Shown piece after piece: positions 26,425 through 34,129 of a DNA stretch of 64,000 bases. The DNA is from Rothia nasimurium. Its GTDB lineage: Bacteria > Actinomycetota > Actinomycetes > Actinomycetales > Micrococcaceae. The stretch is taken from NCBI RefSeq assembly GCF_014217215.1, contig NZ_CP056080.1, positions 1,984,001-2,048,000 of the forward strand. The letters are read 5' to 3'. The position numbers were made by a program, and so were the translations under genes. The notes under the pieces are model-generated. The model was not told the DNA's origin. It saw only the letters and a program-made list of their open reading frames with translations, and did not search any database. Numbering within the stretch: the first letter of the stretch is position 1; each line of letters starts with the position of its first letter.

Positions 26425-26729
26425 GAAGGTCCTTTTCGTACGGCCCTGAAAGCGGGCGGCGCATAGTTTACGCCAACTGTGTGTGAGTGGTGCTTTCAGA
26501 GAAAATCTGTGTAACACAACACATCTTAGTATGATTCAGCTTCCCATTCACCCCCTATTTACTTCAAAAAGCGTGAACCGTGCAACAGGCTCCTGCTGTT
26601 TAATCACACAGAATATGTATTTGAGCTAATCACAGAGGGCAGGAGACCGCCCCCGGGAGCGGGAACGGGCGTCCTGCCCTCTCAAAAAAATTTTCTGAAA
26701 AAAGTTACCCGCCGGTAACTTCCCGGAGG
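26425..26729. promoter_or_regulatory. Gene-free stretch upstream of the BMP lipoprotein gene
   Basis: About 305 bases, clearly AT-richer than the neighbours in the middle (26515-26635). It must hold the promoter of the nucleoside importer run on the minus strand. No operator could be identified with confidence. Its right part carries the terminator of the M20 gene followed by AAAAAAATTTTCTGAAAAAA. Confidence 0.5.
26634..26682 (-). terminator. Hairpin after the M20 amidohydrolase gene
   Basis: Eleven-bp arms AGAGGGCAGGA/TCCTGCCCTCT (26634-26644 and 26672-26682) with a GC-rich inner part including GGGCGTCC. On the minus strand the stem is preceded rather than followed by a T-tract, so termination on this strand is plausible but not canonical. 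Confidence 0.5.
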
Positions 26730-27953
26730 TTAGCTGCGAGATAGCTCCGAACGGATAGCCCGCAACGCGGTCGCGGCCATGACCTGCACCCCGTACTCAA
26801 TCGCGCGTTCGTCCGGCACGTAATCGCCCCGGTGCAAGTCGTAGGTCACTCCACCGGGCACGCGGGTACCCAGACGAATCAGAGCGCCAGGCACCTCCTG
26901 GAGCATCCAGGCAAAGTCTTCCCCGCCCATGGACTGCTCCACCAGAACCACGGAGTCCTCCCCCAGCTCCGCACGGGAAGCCGCCTCAACCATGGCAACC
27001 TCATCTTCGGTATTGACGGACGGCGGCACCCCCCGGTAATGCTCAAGCTCAACCTCTACGTTGTAGGGGGCAGCAATCTGATCGACCACCTCATCGAGCA
27101 TGGCACCGGCCTGCTTCCAGACGTCCGCATCCAGGCAGCGCATGGTACCCGCCAAGAAAGCGGTGGACGGAATAGCGTTGGGAGCCACCCCCGCCTCAAT
27201 CTGCCCCCAGGCAACCAGCACGCCGGAGCGGACGTCCGTCTTGCGCGAGAGCACGGCAGGCACATTGATCGCGATTTGGGAGAGGGCGTAAATGACGTCC
27301 TCGGTCAGGTGCGGGCGGGAAGTGTGACCGCCGCGGCCCTTAAGAGTGATTTTGATGGTGTCGGAGGCGCTAGTGATGGCACCGATGCGGGTACCGATTT
27401 TACCCACGTCAACCTTGGGTTCACAGTGCAGGGCGAAGGCGCGGGGCACACCCTCGAGGATGCCCTGGGCAATGACGTCCACCGCCCCGCCGGGCAGCTG
27501 CTCTTCAGCGGGCTGGAAGATAATGCGCACGGTGCCGCCCAGGGGAAGCTCCTGGTGAAGGCGGTGCAGGGCAATAGCCGCCCCCAGCATGACGGTCTGG
27601 TGAATATCGTGCCCGCAGGCGTGCATGACGCCATCGACCTGCGAGGCGTAGGGGAGGTCGGTTTCCTCCTGGATCGGCAGGGCATCGATATCGGCGCGCA
27701 GGGCAGCGGCCATCGGGCCAGAACCCACATCCACGTAGCAGCCGGTACCCTTCAAATGCTTGGGTGCTAACCCCGCCTCGGTGAGGGTACGAAAAATACG
27801 CTCGGTCGTCTTGTTCTCAAGGTAGGACAGCTCAGGGTTTTGATGGACCTGGCGCCGGAAGGCGATCAGCTCGGGCACTAAAGCCCTAATGCGCTGGGCG
27901 AAGATGGGGGAGGTCAGGTCAAGAGAACTGGCGGCAAAGCTGTAAGAGGACAT
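26730..27953 (-). CDS. M20-family amidohydrolase (aminoacylase/hippurate hydrolase type)
   Basis: A 407-residue metal-dependent amidohydrolase of the M20D group, which removes acyl or other groups from amino acids. FRRQVHQNPELSYLE lies at ~32-46. The metal-binding HACGHDIHQ is at ~111-119 with Cys113 and His115, and PAEEQLPGGA at ~148-157 holds the catalytic Glu. A dimerisation lid domain and a late GGEDFAWML follow. The substrate cannot be assigned. ATG 27953 gives the usual start but has a poor ribosome site; a longer open frame adds a hydrophobic stretch that is probably not translated. It appears monocistronic. Confidence 0.82.
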   Translation of the reverse strand: MSSYSFAASSLDLTSPIFAQRIRALVPELIAFRRQVHQNPELSYLENKTTERIFRTLTEAGLAPKHLKGTGCYVDVGSGPMAAALRADIDALPIQEETDLPYASQVDGVMHACGHDIHQTVMLGAAIALHRLHQELPLGGTVRIIFQPAEEQLPGGAVDVIAQGILEGVPRAFALHCEPKVDVGKIGTRIGAITSASDTIKITLKGRGGHTSRPHLTEDVIYALSQIAINVPAVLSRKTDVRSGVLVAWGQIEAGVAPNAIPSTAFLAGTMRCLDADVWKQAGAMLDEVVDQIAAPYNVEVELEHYRGVPPSVNTEDEVAMVEAASRAELGEDSVVLVEQSMGGEDFAWMLQEVPGALIRLGTRVPGGVTYDLHRGDYVPDERAIEYGVQVMAATALRAIRSELSRS

Positions 27954-28292
27954 ACCAATACCATAAACCCTAAAGAACTGGAGAAGGCACAAAAAGAGGC
28001 AGGCCGCCAAAACCACACTAGTTTACCTGCCCGGTTAATTATAGAGAGATTTTAATCAAGTTTCACCCCTGTTTACCCCCAGAGCAATAGAATATATAGA
28101 CAAACCATCGTATTTTTGACTGATCCACCTGCAACAAATTAGTATTACTAATCTTATCCTGGCAGGAGCTGAATATGGTACGATGGCGTATCGTGTGGCA
28201 GAGTATGAACAGTAGGAATCATCTTCCCCTATAGCTTTTCTTCTCTCTCACTGCTTACACCTCGTGTTTCATTAGTAAGGTAATCTCGCATC
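27954..28292. promoter_or_regulatory. AT-rich divergent intergenic region
   Basis: About 340 bases between the divergent M20 and Tat-secreted-protein genes, noticeably AT-richer than the rest of the window. It contains a perfect palindrome ATTAGTATTACTAAT at 28138-28152 and a smaller inverted repeat ACGAT-N5-ATCGT at 28180-28194, both plausible operators. No reading frame with coding features was seen. Confidence 0.5.
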
Positions 28293-29021
28293 ATGTCACA
28301 ACAAATTTCGCGTCGCAATATTGCAAAGGGAGCAGCCTGGGCCACCCCTGCAGTTCTTGCCACCTCAGCGATTCCCGCCTACGCAGCATCACCGGATCCT
28401 TCTGCCAATGCCCCCTACGGTAGCATATGCTCTCTCTTCTTCGGTGAGGGTAACGTTAACTGGCAGAGAACCACTGTCTCTCTACAAGTAAATTCTCCAG
28501 ATGGTATGCTCTACGCAGGTCAGACCGTCTCATGGGTTTTCAATATGAGTAGCGGTAACGTTCCCGGGGTTGACTACTCGGCAGATGGTTCCTCGACCTT
28601 GACTACCTCACCGGCCAAGGGTACCGCAACCAAGCAGTTTACCGTCACCCTGACCGTTAACCAGGATATCTCTGTTAACCGGGTTAACTGCCAGGCCCGT
28701 CTTCTCTGGGATAGCTCAGGTAGCACAGGGTCATCTAGTATTACTCCTAAGAGCACCCTGTCTGTTTCTTCCTCCGGCAAGAGTGGTTCATACTCTACCA
28801 CTATCACTATCCCCCAGCGCCACGGCACCAGCGTCGATGACTCCCGTCGCACCCCCCTGCGCATCGAAGGTCAGTGCTACCCCAAGATTCAGTGGTCCAA
28901 CGAGGGTAACTCCACCAATTACAACAGGGACACTATCCTCTACTTCAATGGTTCAGGCCCCATCCTCCCCAACTCCAACGCCGGCAACGATCAGCCGGTT
29001 ACCACCGGCACCTGCAAATAA
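28293..29021 (+). CDS. Tat-type secreted protein of unknown function
   Basis: A 242-residue exported protein. The N-terminus has a twin-arginine motif (SRRNIAKGAAW, Arg7-Arg8), a hydrophobic core and an AYA-A cleavage site near residue 32, a form frequent in actinobacterial surface proteins. The mature part is Ser/Thr/Asn-rich, likely beta-structured, with scattered Cys residues (CSLFF, NRVNCQARL, GQCYPK and the terminal GTCK) that could form disulfides. No sortase motif or transmembrane anchor is visible. Codon use includes more AT-ending codons than neighbouring genes, and the upstream region is AT-rich, so recent acquisition is possible. I recognise no domain. Confidence 0.75.
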   Translation: MSQQISRRNIAKGAAWATPAVLATSAIPAYAASPDPSANAPYGSICSLFFGEGNVNWQRTTVSLQVNSPDGMLYAGQTVSWVFNMSSGNVPGVDYSADGSSTLTTSPAKGTATKQFTVTLTVNQDISVNRVNCQARLLWDSSGSTGSSSITPKSTLSVSSSGKSGSYSTTITIPQRHGTSVDDSRRTPLRIEGQCYPKIQWSNEGNSTNYNRDTILYFNGSGPILPNSNAGNDQPVTTGTCK

Positions 29022-29027
29022 GACGTA

Positions 29028-29070
29028 GTTTTCGGCCTCATCTGTTACCAGATGGGGCCAAAACTTTTTA
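29028..29070 (+). terminator. Terminator of the Tat-secreted-protein gene
   Basis: Long stem with one bulge (29028-29044 with 29049-29064) followed by TTTTTA. It starts seven bases after the stop codon on the plus strand. Confidence 0.8.
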
Positions 29071-29088
29071 AAGCTATAACAAAATATA

Positions 29089-29124
29089 AGCAGGGGGCTT
29101 GTCCTAAAGGACAAGCCCCCTGCT
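29089..29124 (-). terminator. Terminator of the sdh operon
   Basis: Perfect 16-bp inverted repeat (29089-29104 and 29109-29124) with a 4-base loop. On the minus strand it is followed by TATATTTTGTT. It lies 19 bases after the sdhB stop. Confidence 0.88.
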
Positions 29125-29142
29125 AGCCTGGCAGAAAACCGA

Positions 29143-29928
29143 TTAAAGGGAGCGGGCCAGGATAGCCTGCTTGACCTCAGCGATAGCCTTGGTGATTTCA
29201 ATACCACGGGGGCAGGCCTCGGTGCAGTTGAAGGTGGTACGGCAACGCCAGACGCCTTCCTTATCATTGAGGATTTCTAGGCGCATATCCCCTGCATCAT
29301 CACGGGAATCAAAGATGAAGCGGTGGGCATTGACAATAGCCGCGGGGCCAAAGTACTGGCCATCGGTCCAGAAGACCGGGCAGGAGGAGGTGCAGGCAGC
29401 GCAGAGGATGCACTTGGTGGTGTCATCAAAGCGGGCGCGGTCCTCCTGGGACTGGTAACGCTCACGCTCGGGCTCGTGGGTGTCATTGACCAGGAAGGGC
29501 ATAATCTCCCGGTATGCCTGGAAGAAGGGCTCCATATCAACAATCAGGTCCTTCTCGCAGGGCAGGCCCTTAATGGGCTCCACGGTAATAGGCTTGGACA
29601 GGTCAAGATCCTTGAGCAGGGTCTTACAGGCCAGGCGGTTACGGCCGTTGATGCGCATGGCGTCGGAGCCACAGATACCGTGGGCACAGGAACGGCGGAA
29701 GGACAGCGAGCCGTCGATCTCCCACTTAATCTTGTGCAGGGCATCGAGCACACGGTCGGTACCGTACATGGTCAGCTTGAATTCGTCCCAGTGGGCTTCT
29801 GCTGACTCTTCGGGGTTGTAGCGGCGAACCTGCACAGTCACGTCGAAGGTGGGAATAGCGCCCGCTTCGCCTGACTCAGACTTCAGCTCAACCTTGGATT
29901 CGGGTTCACGTGCTTCAAAATCAGCCAT
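29143..29928 (-). CDS. sdhB: Succinate dehydrogenase iron-sulfur subunit
   Basis: A 261-residue electron-transfer subunit of complex II. Three Fe-S cluster motifs are visible. CAHGICGSDAM with a following Cys forms the 2Fe-2S site, CILCAACTSSCP the 4Fe-4S site, and CRTTFNCTEACPRG completes the 3Fe-4S and shared ligands. It passes electrons from SdhA to the membrane subunits. It begins one base after the sdhA stop (TAAAATG) and is the last gene of the operon, followed by a strong terminator. Confidence 0.95.
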   Translation of the reverse strand: MADFEAREPESKVELKSESGEAGAIPTFDVTVQVRRYNPEESAEAHWDEFKLTMYGTDRVLDALHKIKWEIDGSLSFRRSCAHGICGSDAMRINGRNRLACKTLLKDLDLSKPITVEPIKGLPCEKDLIVDMEPFFQAYREIMPFLVNDTHEPERERYQSQEDRARFDDTTKCILCAACTSSCPVFWTDGQYFGPAAIVNAHRFIFDSRDDAGDMRLEILNDKEGVWRCRTTFNCTEACPRGIEITKAIAEVKQAILARSL

Positions 29929-29929
29929 T

Positions 29930-31693
29930 TTAGTACTTACGCTCCATCGGTTCGTAGCGGGTGAAGGTCACGGGCTTGGTGTCGAAGCGCAGGCCCTTGA
30001 TGCCTTCCATCTCGGCATTCTCATCGAGGTAGACCATTGAGTGCTTCATGAAGTTGGCGTCGTCGCGGTCGGGGTAGTCTTCGCGGAAGTGACCGCCGCG
30101 GGACTCCTTGCGGTGCAGGGCAGCCACAGACATAACCTTGGCCAGTTCCAGCAGGAAGCCCAGCTCGACCGCTTCAAGCAGGTCGAGGTTGAAGCGCTTG
30201 CCCTTGTCCTGAATCTGGATGTTCTTGTAACGCTCTTCGAGCTCAACAATCTTGTTGACGGCGTTGTGGATGGTTGCCTCGGTGCGGAACACCTGCATGT
30301 CGGCGTCCATGACGTCCTGCAATTCCTTGCGCAGCTGGCCTACCTTTTCGGTGCCTTCGCCGTTGCGGATCTGGTTGAGCAGTTCCAGGGTGGCGTCTGC
30401 TGCGTCGTCGGGGACGGGCAGGAAGTCAGCTGAGGCTGCGTATTCTGCCGCGTAGATACCGGCACGCTTACCGAAGACGTTGATGTCGAGCAGGGAATTG
30501 GTACCCAGACGGTTGGAGCCGTGGACCGATACGCAGGCAACCTCACCGGCAGCGTAGAGGCCGGGGATGATGTCCTCGGAGTTGGAGTGTACCTCTGCCT
30601 TGATGTTGGTGGGGATGCCGCCCATGGCGTAGTGGGCGGTGGGGAAAACCGGGACAGGCTCGGTGTAGGGTTCAACGCCCAGGTAGGTGCGAGCGAACTC
30701 CGTGATGTCGGGGAGCTTCTCGTCGATGTGGGAGGGTTCGAGGTGGGTGAGGTCCAGAAGGACGTAGTCCTTGTTGGGGCCACAGCCTCGGCCTTCACGA
30801 ACTTCGTTCGCCATGGAACGGGCCACGATATCGCGGGGGGCCAGGTCTTTAATGGTGGGGGCGTAACGTTCCATGAAGCGTTCGCCGTCGGAGTTACGCA
30901 GAATACCGCCTTCACCGCGGGCAGCCTCAGAAACCAAGATGCCCAGGCCTGCAAGGCCGGTGGGGTGGAACTGCACAAACTCCATGTCTTCCAGCGGAAT
31001 ACCGTTGCGCAGGGCAATTGCCATGCCGTCACCGGTCAGGGTGTGGGCGTTGGAGGTGGTCTTGAAGATCTTGCCACAGCCGCCGGAGGCAAAGATAACG
31101 CTCTTGGCCTGGAAGACGTGGACGTCGCCGGTAGCCAGGTCGTAGGAGACAACACCTGCGGGGCGGCGGACGCCCTCCTCGTCCTCAACCATAACCAGAT
31201 CAAGAACGTAGTACTCGTTGTAGAACTCTACGTTGTGCTTGACGCAGTTCTGGTAGAGGGTCTGCAGAATCATGTGGCCGGTGCGGTCTGCTGCGTAGCA
31301 GGCGCGGCGCACAGGAGCCTTACCGTGGTCGCGGGTATGGCCACCGAAACGGCGCTGGTCAATACGGCCCTCGGGAGTGCGGTTAAAGGGAAGACCCATC
31401 TTCTCAAGATCGAGAACGGCATCGATGGCTTCCTTGGCCATGACCTCAGCTGAATCCTGGTCTACCAGGTAGTCGCCGCCCTTGATGGTGTCAAAGGTAT
31501 GCCACTCCCAGTTGTCCTCTTCAACGTTAGCCAGAGCCGCACACATGCCGCCCTGGGCAGCACCGGTGTGGGAGCGGGTGGGGTAGAGCTTGGTGAGCAC
31601 AGCGGTGCGGACGCGCTGGCCAGCTTCGATAGCGGCTCGCATACCTGCGCCGCCTGCGCCGATGATAACGACGTCGTACTTATGTACCTGCAT
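29930..31693 (-). CDS. sdhA: Succinate dehydrogenase flavoprotein subunit
   Basis: A 587-residue catalytic subunit oxidising succinate to fumarate at the cytoplasmic face of the membrane. The FAD-binding motif is VVIIGAGGAGMRAAIE (~8-23), and the FAD-linking histidine lies in TRSHTGAAQGG (~40-50). The active-site region includes HPTGL and the Arg-containing TDHGKAPVRRACYA-like stretch (HTRDHGKAP). The length is usual. It is followed immediately by sdhB and preceded at 40 bases by sdhD. The subunit composition, with two one-heme-type anchor proteins, suits menaquinone-linked actinobacterial complex II. Confidence 0.95.
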   Translation of the reverse strand: MQVHKYDVVIIGAGGAGMRAAIEAGQRVRTAVLTKLYPTRSHTGAAQGGMCAALANVEEDNWEWHTFDTIKGGDYLVDQDSAEVMAKEAIDAVLDLEKMGLPFNRTPEGRIDQRRFGGHTRDHGKAPVRRACYAADRTGHMILQTLYQNCVKHNVEFYNEYYVLDLVMVEDEEGVRRPAGVVSYDLATGDVHVFQAKSVIFASGGCGKIFKTTSNAHTLTGDGMAIALRNGIPLEDMEFVQFHPTGLAGLGILVSEAARGEGGILRNSDGERFMERYAPTIKDLAPRDIVARSMANEVREGRGCGPNKDYVLLDLTHLEPSHIDEKLPDITEFARTYLGVEPYTEPVPVFPTAHYAMGGIPTNIKAEVHSNSEDIIPGLYAAGEVACVSVHGSNRLGTNSLLDINVFGKRAGIYAAEYAASADFLPVPDDAADATLELLNQIRNGEGTEKVGQLRKELQDVMDADMQVFRTEATIHNAVNKIVELEERYKNIQIQDKGKRFNLDLLEAVELGFLLELAKVMSVAALHRKESRGGHFREDYPDRDDANFMKHSMVYLDENAEMEGIKGLRFDTKPVTFTRYEPMERKY

Positions 31694-31733
31694 TGTGTGA
31701 ATGCTTCTTTCTAAAATCTAGAGCGCCAATAGC

Positions 31734-32219
31734 TTACGGGGCGGTGCAGAAGGAAGGCAGAAGGTCTGCGCCTGCACCGGCGGGGCAGGGGTCAAAGGTG
31801 AAGATGACCAGGGTGCCCAGAAGAATCACGAAAGCGGTGGCAAGGAAGAGGGCTACCTTCAGGGCGAAGCGCACGCCGTCCTTTTCTGCGTAATCGTCGA
31901 TGATGACGCGGATGCCGTTAGCGCCGTGCAGCATAGCCAGCCACAGGAGCAGAAGATCCCAGACCTGCCAGAAGGGGTTAGCCAGCTTACCGCCGACAAA
32001 ACCGAAGTCGATACGGTGCACGCCTTCGCCCATCATGAGGTTGACGAAGAGGTGACCGAAAATCAGAATGACCAGCAGAACACCGGAGACACGCATGTAA
32101 AGCCAGGCGAACATCTCGAAGTTGTTGCGCTTGGACGAGGCTCGGTTGTATTTGACGCCCGAGACGGTGTTGTCGCGGCTGCGGGGAACCGAAATCTTGG
32201 TTTTCAGAGGAGTTGCCAT
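31734..32219 (-). CDS. sdhD: Succinate dehydrogenase hydrophobic membrane anchor subunit
   Basis: A 161-residue membrane anchor with three transmembrane segments (~45-65, ~85-105, ~122-145). Histidines at FGHLFVNLM and MLHGANGIRVIIDDYAEK are placed to bind heme b and contact the quinone. The N-terminal ~35 residues are polar. It lies three bases after the sdhC stop. The assignment rests on the conserved HGANGIR motif, the topology and the operon order sdhC-D-A-B. Confidence 0.9.
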   Translation of the reverse strand: MATPLKTKISVPRSRDNTVSGVKYNRASSKRNNFEMFAWLYMRVSGVLLVILIFGHLFVNLMMGEGVHRIDFGFVGGKLANPFWQVWDLLLLWLAMLHGANGIRVIIDDYAEKDGVRFALKVALFLATAFVILLGTLVIFTFDPCPAGAGADLLPSFCTAP

Positions 32220-32222
32220 GTC

Positions 32223-32603
32223 TTAGTGACCCCCAAAGACGAGCATGAAGTGACGGATGAGGAAGGGAACCATGACGACGGCCCAGAGCACCAGGACGCC
32301 CCAGAGCATAGCCTTCTGGTTCTTGGCACCGTTCTTCCAGAAGTCCACCAGGATAATGCGGATACCGTTAAAGGCGTGGTAGACAATAGCTGCTACCAGA
32401 ACAGCTTCGCCCAGACCCATGATGGGGTTCTTGTAGATGTGCATGACGGCGTTGTATGCCTCAGGAGAGACGCGGACAACGGCGGTATCAAGCACGTGAA
32501 CCAGCAAGAAGAAGAAAATGGCGATACCGGTAATGCGGTGGGCAACCCACGACCACATACCTTCACGGCCGCGGTACAGCGTGCCCTTGGATGTATTCGG
32601 CAC
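32223..32603 (-). CDS. sdhC: Succinate dehydrogenase cytochrome b556 subunit
   Basis: A 126-residue membrane subunit, first gene of the operon. It starts with GTG at 32603: a perfect AGGAGG lies seven bases upstream (32611-32616) and SVPNTSKGTLYRGREGMWSW is the usual beginning. The open frame continues upstream with no ribosome site. Three transmembrane segments are visible, with the heme ligand region RITGIAIFFFLLVHVLDTA and YHAFNGIRIILVDF. With SdhD it binds heme b and menaquinone. Confidence 0.9.
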   Translation of the reverse strand: MPNTSKGTLYRGREGMWSWVAHRITGIAIFFFLLVHVLDTAVVRVSPEAYNAVMHIYKNPIMGLGEAVLVAAIVYHAFNGIRIILVDFWKNGAKNQKAMLWGVLVLWAVVMVPFLIRHFMLVFGGH

Positions 32604-32918
32604 TGAATAACCTCCTGTGTGATGCGAGACGACACACCGATAGGTTGAGACCATCTGTGCGCCCACGCAACATACGTATTGTGTGTTCTACTCAACAGCA
32701 AGATTAGCAGGTTTTAGGGCCGCTTACTTACACCGTGTCACCATCTCTTACCCCCGTATTTCCGGGAAATAGGCAAGGTTTTAATGCCCTTAAGCCAGCT
32801 ATCGGCTTTATCATGCGGAAGCCGCCGTGAAGTTTTCCGTCAAAAGTGACCGGCGCCGTACAGTTTAAGGAAAAGATTTCATCATTATGACTTCAATTCT
32901 GGGTACACTGTAGAAACA
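32604..32918. promoter_or_regulatory. Divergent promoter region, sdh operon and manC
   Basis: 315 bases. On the plus strand TACACT (32904-32909) sits ten bases before the manC ATG, and there is no ribosome site, pointing to a near-leaderless manC mRNA. On the minus strand the sdhC leader carries AGGAGG. No riboswitch or named operator could be recognised. Confidence 0.5.
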
Positions 32919-34028
32919 ATGAGAACACCACTTGAACGGTTCTACCCCCTCATTCCGGCTGGCGGCGTAGGGTCCCGCCTATGGCCCCTCTCTCGCGCCG
33001 TAGAACCTAAATTTCTGCTTGACCTAACCGGGACAGGTTCATCCCTCCTCCGTGCTACCTACGATCGTTTGGTTGACCTCGCAGCCGATGGCGTCCTTGT
33101 CGTCACCGGACAGGCCCACGCCAACGCCGTCACCCAGCAGCTCTCAGAGCTGCGCGGGTCTGACCTGGTACTCGAACCCTCACCTCGCGACTCCGCAGCC
33201 GCCATTGGCCTTGCCTGCGCTATTCTGCACGAGCGTGACCCCGAGGCCATCATTGGCTCCTTCGCCGCTGACCACATCATCAGCCCGGTCGAAGAATTCC
33301 AGGCCGTAGTACGCGAGGCCGTACACGCAGCAGCCTCCGGCAAGATCGTCACCATCGGCATCGAACCCACCGAGCCTTCCACCGCTTTCGGTTACATCAA
33401 GGCCACCCAGAATCTGGGGCTGGAAGACGCCCCCAGCGTCCTTGCCGTTGAGCAGTTTGTCGAAAAGCCCAACGAGGCCACCGCAACCGAGTACGTAGCC
33501 AGCGGCGACTACACCTGGAACGCCGGCATGTTCGTGGCTCCTGCAGCCCTCATGCTGCAGCATCTCGAAGCCAACGAGCCCGAGCTCTACGCTGGCATCA
33601 TGGAAATCGCCCGCGCCTGGGACACCCCCGCACGCGAAGCCTGCATGAACCGCCTCTGGGACACCCTACCCAAGACCGCCATCGACTATGCAGTAGCTGA
33701 ACCTGCCGCTGCGGCCGGCGACGTAGCTATGGTTCCCGGACGTTTCAGCTGGGACGACGTAGGCGACTTTGACGCCGTAGCCCGCCTCAACATCGAAAAG
33801 AGCGGCGATGACCTCTTCGTGCTGGGCGATAAGTCCAGCGTCATCAGCGAAGAATCCACCGGCATCGTCGTCAACAACACCGGCCGTAAAATTTCGGTCA
33901 TCGGTATTGAAGATGTTGTTATCGTTGACACCGCAGATGCCCTGCTCGTCACCGTACGCGACGACGCCCAGAGCGTGAAGAACACCGTGAACACCCTGAA
34001 AGAACTGGGCCAAGACAACCTGCTCTAG
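32919..34028 (+). CDS. manC: Mannose-1-phosphate guanylyltransferase
   Basis: A 369-residue nucleotidyltransferase making GDP-mannose, the donor for glycans and lipoglycans. The signature PAGGVGSRLWPLSRAVEPKFLLDL (~12-35) binds the nucleotide and carries the catalytic Arg/Lys. GSFAADHII, VEKPNEATA and WNAGMFVAP follow as in the family, and the C-terminus has a short left-handed beta-helix-like part (SSVISEESTGIVVNN). It lacks the C-terminal isomerase domain of bifunctional ManC/AlgA proteins. ATG 32919 is only ten bases from a TACACT -10 box, and a strong terminator follows. Confidence 0.9.
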   Translation: MRTPLERFYPLIPAGGVGSRLWPLSRAVEPKFLLDLTGTGSSLLRATYDRLVDLAADGVLVVTGQAHANAVTQQLSELRGSDLVLEPSPRDSAAAIGLACAILHERDPEAIIGSFAADHIISPVEEFQAVVREAVHAAASGKIVTIGIEPTEPSTAFGYIKATQNLGLEDAPSVLAVEQFVEKPNEATATEYVASGDYTWNAGMFVAPAALMLQHLEANEPELYAGIMEIARAWDTPAREACMNRLWDTLPKTAIDYAVAEPAAAAGDVAMVPGRFSWDDVGDFDAVARLNIEKSGDDLFVLGDKSSVISEESTGIVVNNTGRKISVIGIEDVVIVDTADALLVTVRDDAQSVKNTVNTLKELGQDNLL

Positions 34029-34044
34029 CCCACCAAGGTTACCT

Positions 34045-34081
34045 AAAGACCCGCACTGAGAAAACGGTGCGGGTCTTTTTT
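34045..34081 (+). terminator. Rho-independent terminator of manC
   Basis: Perfect 12-bp stem (34045-34056 and 34067-34078) with a 10-base loop and a run of T residues. It isolates manC from the downstream Zur-box gene. Confidence 0.92.
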
Positions 34082-34097
34082 GGCACTCACATTATGC

Positions 34098-34112
34098 AAA
34101 TGATTCTCATTT
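34098..34112. promoter_or_regulatory. Zur/Fur-type operator in front of the AztD-like gene
   Basis: AAATGA-TTC-TCATTT is a perfect 6-3-6 palindrome. It closely resembles the AATGATTNTCATT core of actinobacterial Zur (zinc uptake regulator) sites. It lies just upstream of the -10 box at 34117-34122, where a repressor would block RNA polymerase. The zinc-chaperone-like product supports Zur rather than Fur. The regulator gene is not in this window. Confidence 0.7.
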
Positions 34113-34116
34113 AGTT

Positions 34117-34122
34117 TAGACT
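34117..34122 (+). promoter_or_regulatory. Putative -10 box of the AztD-like gene
   Basis: TAGACT ends eight bases before the ATG at 34130, which predicts a transcript with almost no leader. Only GGTGGG precedes the ATG. Inferred by eye from spacing. Confidence 0.5.
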
Positions 34123-34129
34123 GGTGGGC

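Noticed and set aside
26832-27770. A 312-residue plus-strand open frame antisense to the M20 gene
   Set aside because: Shadow of a well-supported metal amidohydrolase; no ribosome site or domain.
30521-31453. A 310-residue plus-strand open frame antisense to sdhA
   Set aside because: sdhA is intact on the other strand and the antisense product has no recognisable features.
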